From Argopecten irradians (Eukaryota > Mollusca > Bivalvia > Pectinida > Pectinidae): a stretch of DNA of 64,000 nucleotides. Each line of letters opens with the position of its first letter. The stretch's first letter is position 1. The position numbers and the translations under genes were made by a program. Under the pieces are notes generated by a model, which saw only the letters and a list, made by a program, of their open reading frames with translations, ran no database searches and was not told the origin of the DNA. The stretch spans positions 68,041,067-68,105,066 of the forward strand of contig NC_091135.1 of assembly GCF_041381155.1 (NCBI RefSeq), written 5' to 3'. Shown here piece by piece: positions 57,401-64,000 of the stretch.

Positions 57401-60400
57401 ACGTCACTAAATGATGTCTATGGAAGAGTTTTGGGAAATCAAAATCATATCTATCTTTCATAAAACATCTTTACTTACAAGTTTCACTTCAAAGAATGCT
57501 AAATATTCATAAATATATATGAAAATGGCTTTAAACATTTGAGAGTGATATTTCAAAAGATTCCATTTATACCACTAAACAAGAGATCCCAGAGGGATCA
57601 TGGCGCCCACCAAAGAATGATCTGTGTCTGACAATGGAAAGATGGATCTTTTCTCTGCTTTTCAAACTTTTTCAAACATACTACATACAAAATTTGAGAC
57701 AGATTGCTTTAGTACTTTCTGAGAAATAGCAATAACAAACTTTATTTATCAAAATCCAAGATGGCTGTCTGGCGGCCATCTTGTTAATCGATTGGTCCCA
57801 AAACACAATATGCACAACTAGGGTCCTAGGGGAACCTACATATGAAATTTGAGACAGATCCCTTCAGCAATTTGTGAGAAATAGCAGTAACAAACTTTAA
57901 CTATCAAAATCCAAGATGGCTGCCTGGTGGCCATCTTGTTGACCGGTCAGTCCAAAAATGCATTTTGCACAACTTGGGCCCTAGGGGAACCAATATATGA
58001 AATTTGAGACAGATCCCTTAAGTACTTACTGAGAAATAGCGATAACAAGAATTGTTAACGGATGGACGGATGGATGGACGAAAGGACGAACGACAGACAA
58101 CTGACAAAAAGCGATTTGAATAGCCCACAATCTGATGATGGTGGGCTAAAAATCTGCCGTATATTCATACCTTGTACATCCAGTCCTCTGGCACTGAGTA
58201 TTTCTGCAAAATAAGGTTTTACACAACATGAGACTTAACACAGCAGAGAATTGATGGTAAACTACCCGTAAATACCTTCTATACTGTTGACCACTTTATA
58301 TTCACATGTATACAACATTTTGTGAAACAGATGTCTTCAGTACTTTCTGAGAAGTAGGGTTAACAATCTTTAACTACAAAAATCCAATATGTCTGCCAGT
58401 ATGCGTAACTAGGGCCTGTGGGGAGCTTACATATGAAATTTAAGAAAGATTCCTTCAGTATTTTCTGAGAAATAGCATAACAATAATTTTGTATTGAATA
58501 ACCCACCCCCTAATCATGGCGATTGCCTATAAATGTAAATATTATACAAACCTTGGTATCTAAATGCTTCAGAATTTCTTCTATACTTTTGTGTTGTTTG
58601 ATAAGATCAATCGCTCTTTTGGGTCCAATGCCACGAATCGATTCACAGTAGTCACAGCCCAACAGTATGCATAAATCAATGAACTGGAACAAAGGTTTGA
58701 ATACCATATACTTTCAATACAAACATTTCTCTTTCCTTTTTAGTATTTCAGTACATTAACATTGTATATGCAAGCTTAATTTTTAAACAAACTATTTTCT
58801 GCAACATTATCATTCTTGAATGATGAGCTTAAAGAGAGTGACAGAGATACACAAGCCAATGTGTAATACACACAAGAAATATCGCTATCTGGTATGGTAT
58901 ATTAAGTATATTCAAACTTACTTCATCCTTTTCTAATCCAATTTCTTCTAAAATTTTGCTGTAATAATATTCTTTAATTGGTAGTTTTCTAAAAAAAAAA
59001 AGAAACACACATCTACATTATCATCAGTATCACAATAATAATGAACAAGGACATAGTCATTCAGATCCCCCGCCAATGGAGATATCAAAGCTGAAGTAAG
59101 TTTGATTGTGGAGACTTATGTGTATGAAAAAAAACAGGAAAAACCTAAAAATAGCAAAAGGCACTACTAGACCATAAGAACAATGTGTCTATGAAGTTTC
59201 ATGGAAATATCTCTGCTAGTTTTAGAGTTGTGCTCCGGAAACGATTCTTACACAAAAATCTACCATTTTCAGCAATGTTTCCATGGTTACAGAAAAAAGT
59301 ACAAAAAGTGAAAACCTTAAAATAGCAAAAGGCACTACTAGACCATAAGACTAATGTGCCTATGGAGTTCCGTGCATATATCTCAACCGGTTTTCCAGTT
59401 ATGCTGCGGAAATGAACCTGGTACAAAAATATGAAATTTTCAGCAATGTTTCCATGGTTACGGAAAAAGTGCAAAAAATGAAAACCTAAAAATAGCAAAA
59501 GGCACTACTAGACCATAAGAACAATGTGTCTATGAAGTTTCATGGAAATATCTCTGCTGGTTTTAGAGTTGTGCTCCGGAAACGATTCTTACACAAAAAT
59601 CTGCCATTTTCAGCAATGTTTCCATGGTTACAGAAAAAAAGTACAAAAAGTGAAAACCTTAAAATAGCAAAAGGCACTACTAGACCATAAGACCAATGTG
59701 TCTATGAAGTTTCGTGGAAATATCTCTTCTGGTTTTAGAGTTATGCTCCGGAAACGAACCTGGTACAAAAATATGATATTTTCAGCAATGTTTCCATGGT
59801 TACGGAAAAAATGCAAAAACTGAAAACCTAAAAATAGCAAAAGGCACTACTAGACCATAATACCAATATGTGTATGAAGTTTCGTGGAAATATCTCTACT
59901 GGTTTTAGAGTTATGCTCCGGAAACCATTCGTACGGACGGACGGACAGACGGACGGACGGACGGACGGACGGACGGACGGAACCCATTTGTATATCCCCC
60001 GCCAACTTCGTTATCACAATAATAATCAAAAACATTGTTTTCAAGTCTTATTGTGATTGTTGTATCAAATCTATTAATAATTTTAAGAATGGTTCCTACA
60101 GATTTTTTCTACCTGCAGTTCAAATTAAGAAATCATTGTTTTGGTTAAATTATTAAGAAACTTGATAAGAACTAGATATCAGATTTCAGTATTAACTTTT
60201 GACAACACAGCATACCTGGCCTCACTGACTGTGAGGTTCCTCAGTAAGACATTAGTACCAAACGTGAGAGCGTCCATATCCTCAGTACTGGTGGCATAAA
60301 CTTTCCCGGCCTTCACCAAGGCGGCACACTGGGCCTCCGCCTCACCAGGCGCCTAAAACATCCAAACATTATTTTGGTAAAGTTTCAACCAACCTCCAAG

Positions 60401-63247
60401 AATAATAATGTAAATACCATAAAAAAATAAGAGATGCAACTTCTCAGCCAGGTACTAAATGGTATATTCTAGGTTCATCTGGTGCAGCACCAGATGAACC
60501 TAGAATATACCATTTAGTACATGGCTCAGGGCTGCACCAGATGAACCTAGAATATACCATTTAGTACCTGGCTCAGAAGTTGCATCTATTATTTTTTTGA
60601 TGATCCTACTATGTTTTTAAGAGGGCTCTGCATACATGCCATATTTATCTAGGGGTGGTAAGGGAGATTGATAACCATTTAAAGGGATTTTGGTCTCAAA
60701 TAAGGGAGGTATATGCGCGACATATATGAATAATATCTGCCTTTTTATGATGAAATTCTTTGCAAAATAAACACAAACACATAATTTCATGTTCTGTAAC
60801 AATTTTGCTTCATTAAGGTATCAATTTTCACATTGCATTTGCTTTATTTGCTTTTGAAATACAGCATTAGAGTGTAGCTGAAACAGTCTGCATTCATATT
60901 GAATTTTACTGACTAAAGGAATGTGTGGTTTTGCAAAAGTAGTCACATCCCAATATATACAATCAGTTCTGGAGCGATTTTATTGTTCAAAATATTAGAC
61001 TGGGCTTTTTAATATCTCTCTCACAATAAGGGATAATTAACTTGAATAAAGATCTTAAATTTACAAGCACTAAATTAAGAAAATACAGAGAATTAGTAGT
61101 ATTACAGTAGTATTCAAAATGTATTTTAATCCAAGAGAGATAAAAAAGTATATTTCTTTTAAATTTGATCTATTTAAATTCAGTTACTAATGATAATTTT
61201 TTTATGATTAATGTATTTTTTCTAAAAAATAAATTTACACAAAATTCTAAAAAAAAATAATACCTTTTCCATTTTTAAAAACGTGATCATTAGGAAATCC
61301 GGAAATTCTATAAAATCCAGATCATCATTTACAATTACCCAAAATGGCGGCCATTACGATTGCAAAGCTTGTGACATCCATCAGATATAGATAGGCCTTT
61401 TTAACATTAAAAACGTGAGTAAATCATTTACAGTTGTAAGCAGTATTTGTTTTGTAGTAATGCTCACTAGCTGTAGTCATAAAATTCATTGAAAGGCCAG
61501 CTGATTGTTTTCTAGGCGGCCCATCAGCTAATTGACTTCAGTTTACGTAATACACAGACGTAAGTGAAAGTGACACCACAAGCCAAGGTGGAAATAGCCC
61601 AAGGCTGCTAATTAGGGCCACTGGGGTGTTGGTCAGGGGGTCAGGAGTGGTTACTCTCAAGCTAAAATTAACCTAGCATGTACACAAATATGGTGGCGAA
61701 AATAAAACATAGGGGTTTATGGAATACGGGAATTTAGACTCTCCTCCTGGGAGACAATAAAACGCTTTAAAATACCGGAGGTTTTGTCTTACACCAGGAG
61801 GTATGGCATGTATGGGTCTGTATTCATTAGGATCCTCCTGACGACCAGAAGATGAACCACAACACACATGAACTTATCGCAGGACATCGGTTCTTAAGAA
61901 TTTCTCCTTCTGGAGTTTTTCTTTTTGTTCACCTAATGTAAATACCAGTTTTCCTTTGTCTACAAGTGGAAAGGGGAGACAACTCTTCCCAGAGATGCAA
62001 TTTCTGAGTCAGGTGGACCTAACATTAAACTACTGTAATTTAGATGCTCTGACAAGTTTACCAGCTTCTGGTTCAAAGAAGTTGTCATTTTAAAAACAAA
62101 ATCTCAATATCAGTATTTAGCACTGTAATACATTTTAGTACTAAATAATTCACTGATTTACCTCTATGTAAGGGATACCCATGTGTTTGAGAAGAATTTT
62201 ACAATCGTCAATATGGCCTTTTGTCATTTTCACCAATCTTTTGCTGAATTTTTCAATGTTTTCTGAATCACCTGAAATCAGAATATTTAGGATGTTTCCA
62301 CTACTTCTAATAAATACATGTAAAAAATATGCTTAGAGTCATACAGAGTTGCTACTGTTAAAGTTTGCGGTTACTGAGAATTTCTTTAATAACATAATTT
62401 TTAGTTTGACCCCTATTTGACTACACTAACAGTAAAAGAGAAGTACTCATTTCATTTCTGATTCACATATGATATTTTTAGAGAATAACCAAGAAATGGT
62501 CACAGAAGTCTATATACAGTCTTTTACAATTCACACTTTAGAATTAAAACACAACAGCAAAATAAAAAATTTCATCACTTTTAGAATTTGGAAGTGAACA
62601 GAACATGACATGTTGGAATATACCAGTACATATACCATTCATAAATCATTATGTATTAACATGAATCAGTATCATCTAAACTCACCTTTCTCCTCAGCTT
62701 CAGCCAAAGCTTTCTGGGCCTCATCACGTTTTTCTTTTCTCTTTGCCAGCTATCATTTCACCAGTAAATAGAAATCAGACAAACTTTGATAAGATATTGC
62801 CTCTTTGTGAATACCACAAATATCATCCGTGCTGAGTGTATTTTTAGATATCCAAACAATCATTAAATCTTGAACCAGATATTGTTTACTCAATATACCA
62901 GAAAACTTGTGTTAGAATAGTTACAATACTTTTCCAACGTAATCAAGTTCTTTATCTCTTCCACACAGATTTCTTTCCTCATCCAAAACATTGCAAATTA
63001 CAGTTTAGTTGAAAGACAAACATATAATTAATCAGCTCAAAGACTATATCACATTGTACAAGGGAACTAATTTCATGATAATTAGCTTCCATGATTCACG
63101 TAATATAATATTATTTACAGACTTGTAAGGAAACTTCAAATTACCTCCCCTGACTTCATGTCTGGTGGCTTTCCATCAAATACGTAGACTGGTTTGATGC
63201 CATTCTCTACCATACGAATTGTACGATAAAACATTCCCATCAGATGG
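51338..63247 (-). CDS. FEN1: Flap endonuclease 1 (FEN1), 5' end outside the window
   Basis: Ten exons join in phase to about 297 residues: 63247-63145, 62749-62686, 62271-62162, 60352-60216, 58988-58922, 58683-58552, 58203-58171, 55924-55871, 52806-52742 and 51461-51338. FEN1 is a structure-specific nuclease that removes 5' flaps in Okazaki-fragment maturation and long-patch base-excision repair. Visible are VFDGKPP (Asp86 of the human enzyme), APGEAEA (Glu158/160), [10 protein letters not shown] (Asp179/181), LLGCDYC (Asp233), the helix-hairpin-helix IRGIGPKRA, and the PCNA-binding box TQGRLDSFF. The first ~62 residues, with the Asp34 exon, lie beyond 64000. The 3' end is uncertain: AAA|gtaagt at 51338 is a strong donor, but reading through gives a stop at 51299. 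Confidence 0.95.
51967..52323 (-). pseudogene. Protein-like relic in a FEN1 intron
   Basis: A 118-codon frame containing [20 protein letters not shown] and [20 protein letters not shown]. The second half looks coding. It has no place in FEN1 and probably belongs to a mobile-element or retroposed gene fragment; family not recognised. Confidence 0.35.
52742..52806 (-). CDS. FEN1: FEN1 exon ([19 protein letters not shown])
   Basis: 65 bp, acceptor ctgtttcag, donor TTCAA|gtaaga. Confidence 0.93.
52895..52990 (+). mobile_element. Degenerate tRNA-derived SINE head
   Basis: An A-box-like tggtgcagcggtgtaagcc at about 52904 is followed ~45 bp later by a weak B-box-like gaatttgaggttt. No target-site duplication identified. 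Confidence 0.4.
53011..53692 (+). repeat. VNTR with alternating 55-bp and ~47-bp units
   Basis: Unit acttgtgtttcagagcttac + taaacacaatgtattata + either cactacagtagtaca or caatacg. Long and short forms are interspersed in a FEN1 intron, about 13 copies in total. Confidence 0.9.
55674..55749. repeat. Perfect 37-bp-arm palindrome in a FEN1 intron
   Basis: Left arm 55674-55710 and right arm 55713-55749 are exact reverse complements with a 2-nt centre. Arms start aatgtgattcatttctctgt and end in an AT repeat. Confidence 0.9.
55871..55924 (-). CDS. FEN1: FEN1 exon, 18 codons
   Basis: [18 protein letters not shown] between acceptor ttttgcag and donor GAA|gtatgt. Aligns with human EAHQLFLEPEVLDPESVE. 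Confidence 0.92.
56018..57100. mobile_element. Probable DNA-transposon remnant beginning ctagggctgcaacga
   Basis: The start motif resembles hAT-type termini (recalled), but no matching opposite terminus was found. The interior 56609-56885 has a diverged paralogue at about 61300-61580. Confidence 0.35.
57575..58150. mobile_element. Interspersed element 'aagagatcccagagggatca'
   Basis: Begins with the palindromic gatcccagagggatc and contains internal ~120-bp repeats of aaatccaagatggctg(t/c)ctgg...ggccatcttgtt. Ends with a ggacggatggatggacgaaa tract and gatgatggtgggcta. Internal architecture matches a family I recall as common in molluscs. Confidence 0.6.
58171..58203 (-). CDS. FEN1: FEN1 micro-exon, 11 codons
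   Basis: [11 protein letters not shown] between acceptor tattttgcag and donor AAG|gtatga. Matches human KYPVPENWLHK, which confirms the small exon. Confidence 0.9.
58552..58683 (-). CDS. FEN1: FEN1 exon (GCDYC and helix-hairpin-helix)
   Basis: 44 codons, [20 protein letters not shown] then [18 protein letters not shown]; acceptor tgttccag, donor AAG|gtttgt. Confidence 0.95.
58922..58988 (-). CDS. FEN1: FEN1 exon ([18 protein letters not shown])
   Basis: 67 bp, acceptor preceded by a long T tract, donor GAA|gtaagt. Compared with human NQEQFVDLC, one residue is missing at the junction with the next exon. Confidence 0.9.
59043..60011. mobile_element. ~970-bp insertion flanked by a perfect 15-bp direct repeat
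   Basis: tatcacaataataat occurs at 59028-59042 and 60012-60026. The insert has atcccccgccaa near both ends, four to five tandem ~155-180-bp units (gcaaaaggcactactagacc, cagcaatgtttccatggtta), and an (acgg)n tract at 59933-59980. Confidence 0.7.
60216..60352 (-). CDS. FEN1: FEN1 exon (APGEAEA, TEDMD)
   Basis: 137 bp, acceptor atgttttag, donor GCCAG|gtatgc. Carries four of the metal-binding acidic residues. Confidence 0.94.
60426..60598. repeat. Nested foldback in a FEN1 intron
   Basis: The left arm 60426-60486 (aagagatgcaacttctcagc...ttcatctggtgca) pairs with 60533-60598. A second inverted copy of the inner ~34 bp lies between them (60487-60520), giving three copies of the motif, one of them in opposite orientation. 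Confidence 0.85.
61300..61580. repeat. Diverged paralogue of 56609-56885
   Basis: Shared blocks include ggccattacgattgcaaa, taggcct(a/t)ttt...aaca, gagtaaatcat and actagctgt(t/a)gtcataa, in the same order. Confidence 0.65.
62162..62271 (-). CDS. FEN1: FEN1 exon ([10 protein letters not shown]...HMGIPYIE)
   Basis: 110 bp, acceptor tgatttcag, donor GAG|gtaaat. Aligns with the arch region and GIPY strand of the family. Confidence 0.92.
62686..62749 (-). CDS. FEN1: FEN1 exon (charged helix, [12 protein letters not shown])
   Basis: 64 bp between acceptor atgatag and donor AAAG|gtgagt. Aligns with human LAKRSERRAEAEKQL. Confidence 0.9.
63145..63247 (-). CDS. FEN1: FEN1 exon with VFDGKPP
   Basis: Acceptor atttgtag, donor GAG|gtaatt. 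Encodes [20 protein letters not shown] and [14 protein letters not shown], containing one active-site Asp. Confidence 0.93.
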
Positions 63248-63369
63248 CTACAAATAACAAATATACATGGTGACATGGCATTTTCAATTTAAATCAACAG
63301 ACACTCTATTATGGCTAATTTTTCAAAAGTAGAAAAAGATAGCAAATTAAAGGAAAAAGAGTATACAAG

Positions 63370-63640
63370 TACAGTAAAACCCCTCTAACTCGAACCCGGA
63401 TTCCTCGAATACCCCCTATTCGTCGAACTGGTCATACGGTCCCGACCGTCTCCCTATATAATCTATGTAACAAAACCCGCGATAGCTCGAACAGCTATTC
63501 GTCGAATACCCCTTATTCCTCGAACAGAAATATGTTCCCATTTCATCACATACATAGTATTTACCCATGTATTCGTCAAACAGGTGATCAGCCCTTGAGA
63601 TTTTTTTACCTGTGTCACACCTGACTGCACCGACCGACAT
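63370..63640. mobile_element. Possible pogo/Tigger-like terminus
   Basis: tacagtaaaacccctctaac followed by repeats of ctcgaa/tcgtcgaa. TA-CAGT(A)AAACC starts are typical of pogo/Tigger-type elements (recalled). The other end was not seen. Confidence 0.3.
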
Positions 63641-64000
63641 GGATAATTGCTCACGATCTTGTGTTTATACAGTTGGCGTGTCAAGCCTTTAGGTAATTAA
63701 GTGATTAACGGTGTCATTATTACCTACCTACACGATCGCAGGTTGTTGTTTGATGCTAACTTTATTTGAATATTTCAGAAAAGGCATTAAGTTATTGATG
63801 TTTCTCTTTGCTGTAAATACGAAAATATAGAAGTTATTGATCCGTGTTAATAGAAAGTATGCATTAATTGTGAAATGACAAAAGGGGCGGAAGATACTGC
63901 TGACGTCCGCCTAATTATAAAAGTTTATTTTTTTAATTTCTTTGTTGATTTCATTCGACAGGCTAACACAATTTTACTTATCGAAAGATATAAACGATAT
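63641..64000. other. FEN1 intron or upstream DNA; no exon found
   Basis: No sequence resembling the FEN1 N-terminal exon (MGI..., AIDASMS) occurs on the minus strand here, so those exons lie to the right of the window. Confidence 0.5.

Noticed and set aside
61673..61867. 64-codon minus-strand frame in a FEN1 intron
   Set aside because: FEN1 exons on both sides join without it; no splice sites and no recognisable family.
63416..63684. Two overlapping minus-strand frames of ~73 codons as a transposase
   Set aside because: They cover the ctcgaa repeat area and show no helix-turn-helix or catalytic motif.

Overview
The window looks like AT-rich nuclear DNA from an invertebrate animal, most probably a bivalve mollusc. 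Genes are split by GT-AG introns, there are no operons or ribosome-binding sites, and the introns are full of short interspersed elements. Several of these resemble repeats I associate with mollusc genomes: SINEs with a 'ctccgggtactccgg' core, 'gatccc...gggatc' and 'ggcccatgggcc' families, and '(ggac)n' tails. The species assignment is inference.

Three protein genes can be rebuilt exon by exon, all on the minus strand. (1) 9297-6127 is a complete four-exon Rab-family small GTPase of 212 residues. Its C terminus is CCQTI, like Rab11, and it carries Val at the switch-II Gln position. (2) 17750-12797 holds eight exons of an ACP7-type purple (metallo) acid phosphatase. All metal-binding motifs are intact and there is an added C-terminal membrane anchor with a Cys-rich tail; the signal-peptide end was not found. 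(3) 63247-51338 holds ten exons of flap endonuclease 1 (FEN1), covering about 297 residues and including six of the seven active-site acidic positions and the PCNA-binding box. The first ~62 residues lie beyond the right edge. Smaller coding traces are a last exon of an unidentified plus-strand gene (619-730), an orphan minus-strand exon (24892-25150), an open frame beside the assembly gap (39854-40216), and relics in introns.

The middle of the window is repeat-dominated: a 40-bp satellite (20.84-24.32 kb), a 23-bp minisatellite (26.20-26.91 kb), and a 60-bp satellite of about 115 units (27.22-34.15 kb). The 60-bp array decays into poly-C (34.15-39.84 kb), including 2,461 uninterrupted C, and ends at a 10-N gap. 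Scraps of the 60-bp unit persist inside the poly-C, so I read that stretch as corrupted consensus of the satellite rather than biology.

The flanks hold many non-autonomous elements whose ends can be read directly: TIR elements, foldbacks, and two tRNA-derived SINEs with clear target-site duplications. A further ~970-bp insertion in a FEN1 intron has a perfect 15-bp direct repeat. One ~425-bp foldback is delimited by comparison with an uninterrupted paralogous copy 1.2 kb away. I found no CRISPR array, rRNA or functional tRNA gene, and no evidence of a new multi-gene system. The most unusual items are the membrane-anchored phosphatase, the Val-substituted Rab, the 15-bp-TSD element and the poly-C artefact.
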